Source: Insolitispirillum peregrinum
GTDB lineage: Bacteria; Pseudomonadota; Alphaproteobacteria; Rhodospirillales; Rhodospirillaceae
Assembly (NCBI RefSeq): GCF_900156605.1
Contig: NZ_FTOA01000009.1
Coordinates: 34,549 to 98,548, forward strand
Length of the DNA stretch: 64,000 bases
Direction: 5' to 3'
Shown: positions 50,536 to 60,150 of the stretch, one piece after another
How the letters are laid out: every line of letters begins with the position of its first letter
How positions within the stretch are numbered: position 1 is the stretch's first letter
Position numbers and translations under genes: made by a program
The notes under the pieces: model-generated
Told to the model about the DNA's origin: nothing
The model's input: the letters and a program-made list of their open reading frames with translations, nothing else
The model's database searches: none

Positions 50536-51263
50536 TCGTTTTGCCCTCCCTGACGATAGGCAAGGTCACTGAAGCAGGTCAGGCCGCTTTCGGCCATCTG
50601 TGCCTGCACCGGCCGCACCTCAAAGCGCGAGAGAAGATCCCAGTCATGGCTGACCACCAGAATGCCGACCGACAGCGCGCGGGCGATGTGCAGCAGCAGT
50701 TCCATCACCCGCACCGAATGGGCCGGGTCGAGGGAGGCGGTCGGCTCGTCGGCCAGAATCAGGCGCGGCTTGTGGGCCAGCGCACGGGCAATCGCCACCC
50801 GTTGCCGCTCGCCAATCGACAGGGCGGCGGGCTTGTTGTCCAGAAGCCGCCCCAGTCCCAGCACCTTGATCAGTTGTTGTTCGTGCTGGCTGTTGCGCGG
50901 CAGACCCAGCAAATCGCACGACAGGCGGATGTTGTCGCGCACGCTGAGAAACGGCAGCAGACCGCCGGTTTGCAGGACATAGCCAATGTGCTGCGCCCGC
51001 ACGGCGGCCAGGGCTGACTGCTTGTCCTGCTGCCACAGGGCGGCAATGTCGTGGCTGCCCAGCCGGAAGCACCCGGCCTGCTGCGGGCGCAGCACCAGCC
51101 CGACCAGATCGAGCAGGGTGCTTTTGCCGCAGCCACTGGGGCCGATGATGCCGACCGCTTCGCCCTGATGCAGGGTCAGGGCTTCGATCTGCAAGGTGAA
51201 GCCCTGCGACCCTGCACCCCGGTTGCCGGTCAGATCGCGGATATCAAGCAACGCTCCGGCCAT
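50532..51263 (-). CDS. LolD/MacB-type ABC transporter ATPase
   Basis: A 243-residue ATPase with Walker A GPSGCGKSTLL, Q-loop YVLQTGGLLPF, signature LSIGERQRVAIA (the canonical GGQ replaced by IGE), Walker B LILADEPTASLD and switch histidine VVSHDWD. The LolD/MacB group couples to the FtsX-type permease encoded directly downstream. Its start is 3 bases after the VWA gene stop, with the ribosome site overlapping that stop. Confidence 0.9.
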   Translation of the reverse strand: MAGALLDIRDLTGNRGAGSQGFTLQIEALTLHQGEAVGIIGPSGCGKSTLLDLVGLVLRPQQAGCFRLGSHDIAALWQQDKQSALAAVRAQHIGYVLQTGGLLPFLSVRDNIRLSCDLLGLPRNSQHEQQLIKVLGLGRLLDNKPAALSIGERQRVAIARALAHKPRLILADEPTASLDPAHSVRVMELLLHIARALSVGILVVSHDWDLLSRFEVRPVQAQMAESGLTCFSDLAYRQGGQNE

Positions 51264-51266
51264 TCC

Positions 51267-53255
51267 TTACGGCAGTGCATCAAGAGGAACCGGATAGACC
51301 GCTTCGCCGGGGTCGGCACCGCCGTCCAGTGCCACCCAGCGGTCCACATCGTCGTGGTAAATCTGGTACAGGCGCAGCTTGCGGTTCACTTCGTCGAGGA
51401 AGGTTTGCTGCTGGCTGATGCTCCAGCTGGACCACATCTGCTGGTCGATATCCATCACCTTGCTGCGATAGGGCAGATCGTCGAGGTATTCGCCCATCAG
51501 CCCCAGATCGGCCAGCTTGACCGCCTTGGGGTCGTTGATGGCGTTGGGGTCACGCCCCAGCACCACCGCCGCCGAGCGCATGCGGGAAAAGAAGTCGTTC
51601 GGCGACAACTGCGCTGCCTGTCCGGCGTCGGCAATGCTGCGCAGGACCTGCTGCATGTCGGACAGCTGGTTCTTGGTCAGCAGAACCCGCACGTCGGTGG
51701 TGGCGATTTCGGGCTTCTTCAGGTCACGGTCGGTCAGCCAGGCGCTGATCATCGGCGGGGCGCTGGTGCCTTCGGTGCGGCCCAGATAGGCCAACTGCAT
51801 CGCTTGTCCCAGCATGGCGGCGTCCCTCTGCATGCGGGCGGCGTCATCCTTTGGCGGTTCCTTGCCAAAGTTGGGGTCGGCAGAGCGGGCCGACCCGGCG
51901 ACTTCCTCGCCACGGTAGGCGCCGTTGACCTGTGCGACGATGGTTTCCGACAGCGTATCAACCATCTTGCCGAACTGGTCCACCGATCCGGCATCCACCG
52001 GATAATACAGCGGGTTGGGCAGCAGCGGATGGGTGGACAGCGCCTTGTACTGTGCTTCGGCTTCGGCGTGGTTCTGTTTGCCCGAGGGGGTCTTCAGGTG
52101 CAGGGTGTAGAGGGCAACACCGCGATGCTGGGCCTCCAGACGGACCTGTTCGGCGTCGAGTTTGGTGGACGACAGCGGGTCGCCGCCGCGCAACGCCCCG
52201 GCGTCGGTGATCAGCACCACATAGCGACCGCCAAAGTTGGTCCACCCCACCTTGTCCAGCGCTTCCATCACCCCGGCATAGGAGTCTTCGCTGAATTTGG
52301 CCGACGAGACGGTGGCCCCTTTCAGGGCGGCGACCTGTTTCAGGAAGTCCTTGCCATCCTTGGTCTGTTCGGGGTCGGCATACAGTTTCGAGACGTATTC
52401 CAGCCCCGGCGTGGCCTGCACGCTGGAGCGGAAGGCCACCAGCCCGAAGCGCACCCGGTCACTCAGCCCGGCCTTGTCGATTTTGGTGGTGATCTGTTCA
52501 ACCGCCTGTCGGGTGCGGTTGATGTAGGGGTCCATCGACAAGGTGGAATCGATGACGAACACCACCGCCGCCCGGAAGTTTTTCAGCACGCTGGCCGAGG
52601 CGGGGGGTGTGTTGGCCTTCTCGTCTTTGGCCGACACCGAGGCAATGTGCAGCATCCGCACCCGGAAGCCGGGGCCGGAGAAGGTTTCCTCGGCGTCCAG
52701 AATCGGCAGCAGATAGAATTTCTTGCTGATATCGACGTAGGTCGCCGGTTCGATCGACACCACTTGCGGCGACGGCTTGCCCGCCTCGGCGGCTTTCAAC
52801 AGCGGCTCTTCCTGTTTGCCGGGGTCGTCGGCTTCGAGAATCTTTGCCAGATCCTGCCGCTCCTTGAACATCAGCGCCCGGTCGCGGCCCGCCGGATTGG
52901 TAAAGGCCAGCGTCAACTGTTGCTTCCACGGCAGGGTGAACTCTTCCTGAATCCAGCCGTCGGTCTTGCCCTTGGCGGTCAGGCCGACCTCCAGCCAGGC
53001 TTGCGTGCCGACCATCTGGCGGCCATAGACATAAAAGCGGGTCAGCGCCGGTTGCTGTGCGCCGGGGCCATCGCCTGCCTGTCGCTTCAGCACGGCTCCG
53101 GGGCGGGACAGCACCCGCTGATAGAGGGTCTTTTTGCCCTCCATCAGCAACGGGGTACGGTCAGCAGCCCAGGCGGAAGAGGTCGCCAGCGGCGACCACA
53201 GGGTCGTTCCCGCCAGCAGGACAGCGGCCAGAGAGGCAGTCAGCGAACGGCGCAC
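51267..53255 (-). CDS. Exported von Willebrand factor A-domain protein
   Basis: A 662-residue protein with a signal peptide (ending near SSAWAAD, residue 30), an N-terminal beta-rich region and a central VWA domain at roughly residues 225-420. The metal-ion-dependent adhesion site appears as VFVIDSTLSMDPY (D-x-T-x-S variant) and later VVLITDAGALRGGD. The C-terminal 240 residues are helical. It resembles the periplasmic VWA part of PpkA-type proteins of secretion clusters. GTG 53255 has AAGGGG 8 bases upstream. The operon encodes a second VWA protein (61620-63383) that is membrane-anchored. Confidence 0.85.
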   Translation of the reverse strand: MRRSLTASLAAVLLAGTTLWSPLATSSAWAADRTPLLMEGKKTLYQRVLSRPGAVLKRQAGDGPGAQQPALTRFYVYGRQMVGTQAWLEVGLTAKGKTDGWIQEEFTLPWKQQLTLAFTNPAGRDRALMFKERQDLAKILEADDPGKQEEPLLKAAEAGKPSPQVVSIEPATYVDISKKFYLLPILDAEETFSGPGFRVRMLHIASVSAKDEKANTPPASASVLKNFRAAVVFVIDSTLSMDPYINRTRQAVEQITTKIDKAGLSDRVRFGLVAFRSSVQATPGLEYVSKLYADPEQTKDGKDFLKQVAALKGATVSSAKFSEDSYAGVMEALDKVGWTNFGGRYVVLITDAGALRGGDPLSSTKLDAEQVRLEAQHRGVALYTLHLKTPSGKQNHAEAEAQYKALSTHPLLPNPLYYPVDAGSVDQFGKMVDTLSETIVAQVNGAYRGEEVAGSARSADPNFGKEPPKDDAARMQRDAAMLGQAMQLAYLGRTEGTSAPPMISAWLTDRDLKKPEIATTDVRVLLTKNQLSDMQQVLRSIADAGQAAQLSPNDFFSRMRSAAVVLGRDPNAINDPKAVKLADLGLMGEYLDDLPYRSKVMDIDQQMWSSWSISQQQTFLDEVNRKLRLYQIYHDDVDRWVALDGGADPGEAVYPVPLDALP

Positions 53256-53266
53256 GGCGGTTCCCC

Positions 53267-54403
53267 TTATTTCACGGTGGCGAGCAGGTCTTTGGCTTTG
53301 GCATCACCGGCATCAGCGGCCTTTTGCAGCCAGTCCTTGCCCTTGTCATGCTGGAAGCCGGACGGCTGCAACTGGGTCAGAATCTTGCCCAGTTGGCGCT
53401 GGGCTTCGGTATTGCCGCCCTGTGCTGCCGGTTCGTACCAGTAGGCGGCGGTTTCGGCGTCGGCGGCGGGCATCGGGCTGGTGGTTTTGCTCCAGCTGTC
53501 GGGATCGTACATTTTCGCCACTGCCACCGAGCCGTCGAGGCTGCCATTGCGGGCGGCGTGCTGGAACAGCAGCATGGCAAATTCCAGCTTGCCCTGCGTG
53601 GCCAGCGTGGTGGCCGCCTGATAGGCCTTGGCCCCGTCCGGGGTGGCCTGAATGAACTTCGCCAGATCTTCGCGGGTGTTGATGGCCTCCACCGCCGGGG
53701 CTGCCGGAGTGGCGGGAGTCGTGGCGGGAGCCGGTGTTGCAGGCGGCGTGCTGGCGGTCTGGGTGGCCGGTGCCGGGTCGGTTGCGGCTGACGGCGGAGC
53801 ATTGTTGTCCCCGAACAGGCCGAGCGAATAGGCTACCACCGCCCCGGCGATGGCCAGCACCACCAGTGCCGCCACCAGTATCATCGGCAGCAGGCTCTTT
53901 TTCCCGCCATCGCTGGCGGGCAGATCGTCGTCAGGCTGATGCTCACCACCGCGCATGTCCTGCGGGTCCATCTGGATCGGGGTGTAGTCCGGCTCGGCGG
54001 GGGGGATTTCGATCACCGGTTCCTGACGGACCGGCTCGGTGGGCGGGGCCTCGCTGCGGGCCAGACCGGACGGGCGCAGGTCTTTTACCACCAGTCGGCC
54101 TTCGTCGCGCAGGTCGCCCAGTTGCACCGTTGCCAGCACGATGTCGGCATTGCTCAGCAGGGCCAGCGGATCGACCAGATCGGCATCAGCTTGTCCCACC
54201 AGTGCCTTGCCATCTAGCGTCAGATCGGGCAGCGGCAGCCAGTGGTCATCGGTCAGCCAGCGCCCGTCGGGGCCGAGGATTTTTTCATCCTTGCGCATCA
54301 GGCGGATCAGGCCGCCGCTGGTGGTGGAGGCCTGAGCCAGCCCGAGAATGCGCAAACCCGCCTGTCCGGGGGTGTGGCCGATGAGTTCAACCTTGATGGG
54401 CAT
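53267..54403 (-). CDS. Single-pass membrane protein with C-terminal Sel1 repeats
   Basis: A 378-residue protein. Residues 1-115 are a beta-rich cytoplasmic domain (IKVELIGHTPGQAGLRILGL, PDGRWLTDDHW); a Pro/Asp-rich linker follows; one membrane helix is at about residues 172-195 (LLPMILVAALVVLAIAGAVV). An Ala/Pro/Thr linker leads to a periplasmic Sel1/TPR-like part (NTREDLAKFI.. QHAARNGSLDGSVAVAKMYD..). It starts 2 bases after the SrfC stop. Its topology places it as a connector between the cytosolic Srf proteins and the exported VWA proteins; this is inference. Confidence 0.8.
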   Translation of the reverse strand: MPIKVELIGHTPGQAGLRILGLAQASTTSGGLIRLMRKDEKILGPDGRWLTDDHWLPLPDLTLDGKALVGQADADLVDPLALLSNADIVLATVQLGDLRDEGRLVVKDLRPSGLARSEAPPTEPVRQEPVIEIPPAEPDYTPIQMDPQDMRGGEHQPDDDLPASDGGKKSLLPMILVAALVVLAIAGAVVAYSLGLFGDNNAPPSAATDPAPATQTASTPPATPAPATTPATPAAPAVEAINTREDLAKFIQATPDGAKAYQAATTLATQGKLEFAMLLFQHAARNGSLDGSVAVAKMYDPDSWSKTTSPMPAADAETAAYWYEPAAQGGNTEAQRQLGKILTQLQPSGFQHDKGKDWLQKAADAGDAKAKDLLATVK

Positions 54404-54405
54404 TG

Positions 54406-57117
54406 TCAGGCTCCTGAAAAACCGGTGGACGGCGTACTGGTGGTGATGACCGCAAGAATTTGCCCCAGCCGGTGATTCTGTTCGGGGGTGATTTCGCTGC
54501 CCGCGGCATGACCGGCATTATCGCGGGTGGTGGCGCGGAAGGCCTCGAACCAGTCGAGAATGTACAGCGCCGAATAGTTCATCGGGGTCGGCTGCAAGGT
54601 CGGCAGGGCATCCGGCGCAATCGGGGCCGGAGGCAGGAAAATGCACTGACCGGGCATCACCGACTTTGGCCGCTGGGTCGGGTCGCTGTCCGAATAACCG
54701 AGGTAGTCGATATAGTCGTTGATGATGGTCGAGGCGACCAGCACCTGCTGATCCGCCAGCTTGCTGCGGGTGGCCCCGGCGCGGTTGCTGCTGTGGTGCA
54801 GGGCTTCGGCCACCTTGTCTTCCAGCCGGAAACGCATCGCCCCGGTGATCACTTCATCGACCAGATTCTGCAAAACCTCGCTGGTCAGGCTGAGGAAGCG
54901 CTGGGTATCGGGCGAGTCCGGCAACTGGCGCAACTGGCGCAACCAGTCGCTGATGGCGGCCTTGGCAAAGGCGGCAGCCCGCCGGTTGACCGCCGGAGCT
55001 GCCGGGGCCGCAGGTGCTGCGGGCGTTGCGGCGGGCGGCGGGGCAAAAATGTCGAGCGAGAACAGACCGCCTTCCGCCGGAGCGGCGGCGGCCACCGGCG
55101 CCGCTGCCGGGCTGTCGGTCGTTTCCGGGGTGGTGCTTTCGGCGTTCAGGTACAGGGCGCGCAGGTGCTCGGTGGACGGTTGCAGCAGGCGCAGGATTTC
55201 CCCGAACAGGCTGGAGCGGGTGCGCAGGGCGGTCAGCACCAGATCGGCAATCCGGTTCTTGCGCGCCACTTCATCGGCACCATCGGCCCGGTAATAGGAG
55301 CCAAGCTGGACCTCGACCAGTTCCCGTTGCAGGTGGGCAATCTGTTCGGCAATGCGGTCCAGTTTGGTCTGGACGTTGGCCACTGTTTGCAGGTGGCTGA
55401 CAATCCGGCTCATGCCGCCGTCATCCTGACCGATCATCGCATCCCACGTCGGGGCCGGGTCGTGGACATGCTTTTGCACCAGCTCGTTGGCGATAAAGGT
55501 GCTGCGCATCCGGCTCAGGTCGTCGCGGATATCCTCGCGCACCGGGCCTTCGCGGTCGTCGTCCATGTCAAAGATACCCTTTGACATGCCGGGCTTGCGG
55601 ACCAGAAACAGGTTGTCAAAGGCCCGCCCTTTGGACCATTCGCGCACCCATTGGGCTTGCCCGAACCGTTCCAGCAGGGCCAGCTCCATCATCCCGCTCC
55701 ATTTCAGGTCGAGATTGCTGTCGTTCTGCCCCATGCTGTCCTGCAGGCGCTTGTCGAACATGGTCAGCGCCCACAGCAGGCCGGGGTTGCGCTGCGCCCG
55801 TTCCGCCGGGGTTGCCCCCTGCGTCGCATCAACCCAGCTGTCGAGCACCGGCCCGAGGGCAGTGATTTCGATCTGTTTGTCGGACGGGTTGCACAACACC
55901 AAAACGTTCATTTCCTGATCGTCGGTGTAGCGTTCAAACAGGTAGGACACCTTGCCGCGCAGGAACAGGGTGCCGATCGGGTTGGCTCCCTTGTCCTTGA
56001 TGGCCGCTTCGGCGATGCCGGTCAGTCCCATGCGGCCGCGATAGCCGGGGAAGTCGAGCAGATCGACCTGTTCCAGCAGCGAAACGCGCGGCGTTTCGGC
56101 CAGCGGGAACACCATTTCCTTGGTCAACGCGGCAAGGAACGACCGTTGCAGGCGGACTTCGGCCAGCGGCTGGCCCTCCTGCACCGGCAGGACCCCGACC
56201 TGTGCCGCGCTGTCGCTGCCGAAGCGGGCGCGCACCGCATCGACGTTCATGATCGAATTGGCCTGGGTATAGGCACCATTCTCCCGCTCGACCAGTGCCG
56301 AGGTGGGGGCGTGGACGTCGCTGGCAAAGCTCAGGCTGGCAAGGGCGGTGCGCAGGGTGGCGTAGCAATCGGTGAACTCGGGCAAATCGCCCCACACCAG
56401 CGCAAACAGGCTCGCCCGGTCCTGTGGCAGCAGATAGGGGGCCAGCGCGGTGGCGGCGGGCCAGAACACCCCGGCCAGCCCTTCGTTCGACTTGCGGAAC
56501 CGGCGTTCGAAATAGTCGGCCAGATCAACCACATCATCTTCGCTCATGCCGCCGGTGGCGGCAGGCTGGCGGCGCGGTTCCAGAGTCCGCAGGCGGTCGG
56601 TGATCTGTTCCGGGGTCAGGTCAAAATTGACCTTCTCGCGGTCGAAGTCGAGGAAGAAGCTGTTGCCGAGAATCTTGATCACGTCGGCTTCGTTCAGCAA
56701 CGACAGCTGCACCGGATAGCCGGGGGTGGTGCGTGACGGCTGACGGGTAAAGCGTGTCACCAGCCCGGTGGCTTCCTTGCCACCGCCCGGCGGGTTGATG
56801 TGGTCGATGAAGTCCAGAAGCTCGCCATCGAGCAGCGTTTCCAGATGGCCGTTGGTGCCGCGTGCCAGCGACGAAATCAGGTACGACTTGCCCGCCTGCG
56901 ACAGACCGAAAAAGCCGACCGACATCGGGCGCAGCGAGGCCTGTGCCAGACGGCGGGCCAGATTGCGCTGGCGCCGCAGGCGTTCGATCAGGCCGTCGGC
57001 ATCGCGGTCCAGTCGTTGCGCGCCGCCACGGACGTCATTGACCCAGGCGATGGCCTGACCGGCCCCGGCATGGATGGATTGGCAGCGTTGGGACAGGAAT
57101 TCGGGAGTCTTGCTCAC
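54406..57117 (-). CDS. SrfC-like protein with P-loop GTPase domain
   Basis: A 903-residue homologue of the virulence factor SrfC family. Near the N-terminus is a P-loop, FGLSQAGKSYLISSL, with GLSQAGKS at residues 71-78. A G3-like DFPGYRGR follows further on, suggesting a dynamin- or septin-like NTPase core. Long helical middle and Ala/Pro-rich linkers precede a helical C-terminus (about residues 700-850). No membrane segment or signal. GTG 57117 is behind GAGGGG. It is encoded directly after SrfB, the pairing seen in other SrfABC loci. The family function is unknown. Confidence 0.85.
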   Translation of the reverse strand: MSKTPEFLSQRCQSIHAGAGQAIAWVNDVRGGAQRLDRDADGLIERLRRQRNLARRLAQASLRPMSVGFFGLSQAGKSYLISSLARGTNGHLETLLDGELLDFIDHINPPGGGKEATGLVTRFTRQPSRTTPGYPVQLSLLNEADVIKILGNSFFLDFDREKVNFDLTPEQITDRLRTLEPRRQPAATGGMSEDDVVDLADYFERRFRKSNEGLAGVFWPAATALAPYLLPQDRASLFALVWGDLPEFTDCYATLRTALASLSFASDVHAPTSALVERENGAYTQANSIMNVDAVRARFGSDSAAQVGVLPVQEGQPLAEVRLQRSFLAALTKEMVFPLAETPRVSLLEQVDLLDFPGYRGRMGLTGIAEAAIKDKGANPIGTLFLRGKVSYLFERYTDDQEMNVLVLCNPSDKQIEITALGPVLDSWVDATQGATPAERAQRNPGLLWALTMFDKRLQDSMGQNDSNLDLKWSGMMELALLERFGQAQWVREWSKGRAFDNLFLVRKPGMSKGIFDMDDDREGPVREDIRDDLSRMRSTFIANELVQKHVHDPAPTWDAMIGQDDGGMSRIVSHLQTVANVQTKLDRIAEQIAHLQRELVEVQLGSYYRADGADEVARKNRIADLVLTALRTRSSLFGEILRLLQPSTEHLRALYLNAESTTPETTDSPAAAPVAAAAPAEGGLFSLDIFAPPPAATPAAPAAPAAPAVNRRAAAFAKAAISDWLRQLRQLPDSPDTQRFLSLTSEVLQNLVDEVITGAMRFRLEDKVAEALHHSSNRAGATRSKLADQQVLVASTIINDYIDYLGYSDSDPTQRPKSVMPGQCIFLPPAPIAPDALPTLQPTPMNYSALYILDWFEAFRATTRDNAGHAAGSEITPEQNHRLGQILAVITTSTPSTGFSGA

Positions 57118-57161
57118 GGTCTGTTACCCCTCTGGACCATGTGAAGGTGAGTCATCGGATG

Positions 57162-60131
57162 TCAGTGAACGATGCTGCCGGTGTCCAGCCAATAGCTGTT
57201 GCCACCGATACCGGCATTGTTCAGGGTGTAAAGGCGCAGACGCAGGATAGTGCTGCTGAGCGTGCTGCCGCCACGTTCTTCCACCCGGGCGATTTCCAGG
57301 CTGTCGATCTTGTCGCGCTTGCCGCGCCGGAGGGTGACTTCCAGCACGCCCGAGCTTTGTCCATAGAGCTTTTCCGCCGCCTTGCTGCTGTCGGGGGCAA
57401 AGTCGAGCAGGTACAGCGGGCTGGCTCCCCAGCGTTCGGCGGTCAGCTGGCGGAAGCCCAGCAGCATCCGCCCGCGCATTTCAAAGGACTGCTCAGGGAA
57501 CTGATAGTCCGGGCTGTCGAGATCAACGTCACGATAGTAAACGTCGGCGTCCTTGATGGTGTTGTTCTGGTCCATCAGGCCGATGTGGCGCACCGTCGAA
57601 TAAATCTTCAGCTCGTTGGCGCGGAAGAAGAAGTTCGGGATGCGGCCTTGCCCCAGAACGCACAGCATCGCCCCGACGGCGGCGGTGGTCTTCGGGTCGT
57701 CAATGCGGCCCTGACGGTGGAATGGATACCAGTTGCCGGTGCGGTAGTTGTTCATCGGTACGATGCGGTCCGGCGGCAAGGCGCACAGCGCCCGCAGCGA
57801 GGCCTGGACGCCGGGCAGGCGCGACGGGCGGCCACTGATCAGCAGCACGTCGCAGTCATACAGGTGGACCAGTTCGCACAGCGAGCGCAGGGTGTTGCAG
57901 ATTTCAAATTCGCCGCGCAGGAACATCAGGTGCAGGGCGTTGAGATCAATCGGCAAGCGCACCGACAGCAGGTCAAAGTCCGGCGTGCCACTGCCGAGGA
58001 TCGCGCGGACCCCGGTAGCAACATAGTCCAGTACCTGCCGCGACGGTTCGTGGTTCGGCAACAGGATTTCGCCGATGGTCGGGCTGATCACCTCGGCCCC
58101 GCTTTGCGGGTTATAGCCCTCGTAGTCTTTCAGGATGCGCAGGGCCAGCGGATACATCACCTGCAACGCCAGTTGCTGGCGCATCACCATGTGCTGCACG
58201 ATTCCGGCTTCCGAGCCCATCAGGCGCGACAGCAGCGGGTCGGGGTCGCTGAGGCCATGGGCGCGCAGGGCCACCGCCACCGCCGGGATCACCACCCGTT
58301 GCAGGACTTCCAGCACGATGTCATCACCGGCCACCTTGAAGCCATCGCGGAAGCGCTGGCGCGGCTGGATATAGACGTTGCCGCCCTGACCACTGAGCGA
58401 ATAGTCGTTGATCACCAGATCGGTGGTGCCACCGCCGATATCAATCGAAGCCAGGGTGATGGCCTGTCGCGGCGTGCCGGGACGGCGGCGACGGATCACC
58501 TCGATGAACTCTTCCGCCCGGCCACCAAAGTGGTTGACCGTTTCGGAATAGAGGAACACCGCCTGCGCACACGAGGCTTCGTCCCACTGGGTGGAGAAGG
58601 TTGGCAACGGCGGCCAGGCACTGTCGGTGCCACCGTCCTCGATATCCAGTTCTGCCGGGTGCCAGCCCATTGCTTTCCACACCAGACCAATCGCCTGCCG
58701 CATCCGTTCGCGGAAAATGTCGCGTTCGGGCTTGGGCATCGACGGCGGGACAGTCAGGATGATCGACCGCAGTTGGCGGGCGACATTGGCATGGCTCTGC
58801 TTCATGCGCTGGCCGGGGCTGTTCATCTGGCACAGGGCCTGAACCAGCACTTCGGACAGCATGAAGGTCATCAGCGTCGAACGGGCATAGTGCGGGATAA
58901 ACACCTGGAACTGCTCGTCTTCGGGCAGGGTGAACAGGGCTTCGCCGTCTTCGTTGATCAGGTCGGCAAACGGCATGGCGGTGGCCAGCGGCTCGCTTTC
59001 GGCCTTGTTGAACGCCGAGTTGAAGCGCCATCCGGCTTCGTAGCGGTCTTCGTCCCACAGGTACCGCTTGGGGCTGGACAGGCCGGTAGAGCCTTCGGTT
59101 CCCCGGCGGCGCGAGGCCAGACGGGTGGCTTCGGGGCCGACACGGGCGATGGTCGGCCAGACAAAGGCATCGTTGCGGCCAGAATAGCACGAATGATCAA
59201 CCTTGCCGAAAACGGCTTCGGCGAATTCGACCCGGCTTTCAAACGGCTCGGAATAGACCTGATGCGGGCGGGACAGGTCGCGCAGCTCCAGTTCATAGCG
59301 GGTGCGCAGGCCGTCGTTTTCCTGCGGGTGGTCTTCGATCAGGATGCCGCAACTGCGCGAGTTGCCGATGTCGAGCACCATGTCAACCGGGATCGCCTTG
59401 TAGACATCGTTCGGCTTGTTGCTGAGAATCCGCATCTTGGGCAGGGACGCCCGCGTCCCCAGCACCCACAACAGGTTCAGGTAATGGGCGTGCGGCAGGT
59501 GCTTTTCCAGCGCCTCTTCAATGTCTTCTTCGGCCAGCCGCAGACGGGGCCTGGCGGTGTCGGTGAACACTTCGCGGATCCAGTCGGAAAACCACGGCTG
59601 TTCGGCAAACCAGCCCATTTCGTGGCTGCGGGCAGCCAGCCCGAAACGTGCACCGCTGGCCACATCGGCTTCGGTCGGGGCCAGATAGGTGTTCAGGCTG
59701 TCGTCGTCCTCGAACACCTTGGTGTCAAAGGCCAGCACCAGCCGGTGGGTATGGCCGTCGATGTCATCGCCGGGATTCAGGCGGGCCAGCCGGGCGCGCA
59801 CCCAGTTGGTCGGGCCTTCGACATGGCGGTTGGCGTGCAGGCGCAGGAACGGCACCGGCAGCCACAGGTCTTCCAGCAGGGCCAGCGAGTCGGCCACCGC
59901 CACTTCTTCGGCCCCCTTTTCCGACGCCGGGGTGCGAGTGCCGGAGTAGAAGTAACGGCCTGCCTGCTCGTCATACTCCAGACGCTGCACCGAGGCATTG
60001 CTGTCTGTTTTCACAAACAGGCCGGGCATTTCTTTTTTGAGGTCCAGGGTCAGGCCAAAGTCCATGAACTGGACGCCGGTGGACATGATGACGGTTGCTT
60101 CTTCCTCGAAGCGAATCAACTCAGGGAGCAT
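57162..60131 (-). CDS. SrfB-like protein with actin/Hsp70-type ATPase motifs
   Basis: A 989-residue SrfB homologue, the usual size of the family (about 1000). Two glycine-rich phosphate-binding signatures of the actin/Hsp70 ATPase superfamily are visible: MVLDIGNSRSCGILIED (DIGNSRSCG at 254-262) and ASIDIGGGTTDLVINDYS (DIGGGTTD at 564-571). It also contains VLLISGRPSRLPGVQASL, resembling the adenosine motif. No transmembrane segments. SrfB was named as an SsrB-regulated factor in Salmonella; molecular function is not known. The frame begins with MLPELIRFEE; GAGGGTAAG is upstream of ATG 60131. Confidence 0.9.
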   Translation of the reverse strand: MLPELIRFEEEATVIMSTGVQFMDFGLTLDLKKEMPGLFVKTDSNASVQRLEYDEQAGRYFYSGTRTPASEKGAEEVAVADSLALLEDLWLPVPFLRLHANRHVEGPTNWVRARLARLNPGDDIDGHTHRLVLAFDTKVFEDDDSLNTYLAPTEADVASGARFGLAARSHEMGWFAEQPWFSDWIREVFTDTARPRLRLAEEDIEEALEKHLPHAHYLNLLWVLGTRASLPKMRILSNKPNDVYKAIPVDMVLDIGNSRSCGILIEDHPQENDGLRTRYELELRDLSRPHQVYSEPFESRVEFAEAVFGKVDHSCYSGRNDAFVWPTIARVGPEATRLASRRRGTEGSTGLSSPKRYLWDEDRYEAGWRFNSAFNKAESEPLATAMPFADLINEDGEALFTLPEDEQFQVFIPHYARSTLMTFMLSEVLVQALCQMNSPGQRMKQSHANVARQLRSIILTVPPSMPKPERDIFRERMRQAIGLVWKAMGWHPAELDIEDGGTDSAWPPLPTFSTQWDEASCAQAVFLYSETVNHFGGRAEEFIEVIRRRRPGTPRQAITLASIDIGGGTTDLVINDYSLSGQGGNVYIQPRQRFRDGFKVAGDDIVLEVLQRVVIPAVAVALRAHGLSDPDPLLSRLMGSEAGIVQHMVMRQQLALQVMYPLALRILKDYEGYNPQSGAEVISPTIGEILLPNHEPSRQVLDYVATGVRAILGSGTPDFDLLSVRLPIDLNALHLMFLRGEFEICNTLRSLCELVHLYDCDVLLISGRPSRLPGVQASLRALCALPPDRIVPMNNYRTGNWYPFHRQGRIDDPKTTAAVGAMLCVLGQGRIPNFFFRANELKIYSTVRHIGLMDQNNTIKDADVYYRDVDLDSPDYQFPEQSFEMRGRMLLGFRQLTAERWGASPLYLLDFAPDSSKAAEKLYGQSSGVLEVTLRRGKRDKIDSLEIARVEERGGSTLSSTILRLRLYTLNNAGIGGNSYWLDTGSIVH

Positions 60132-60150
60132 CGTCTTACCCTCGAGGCTA

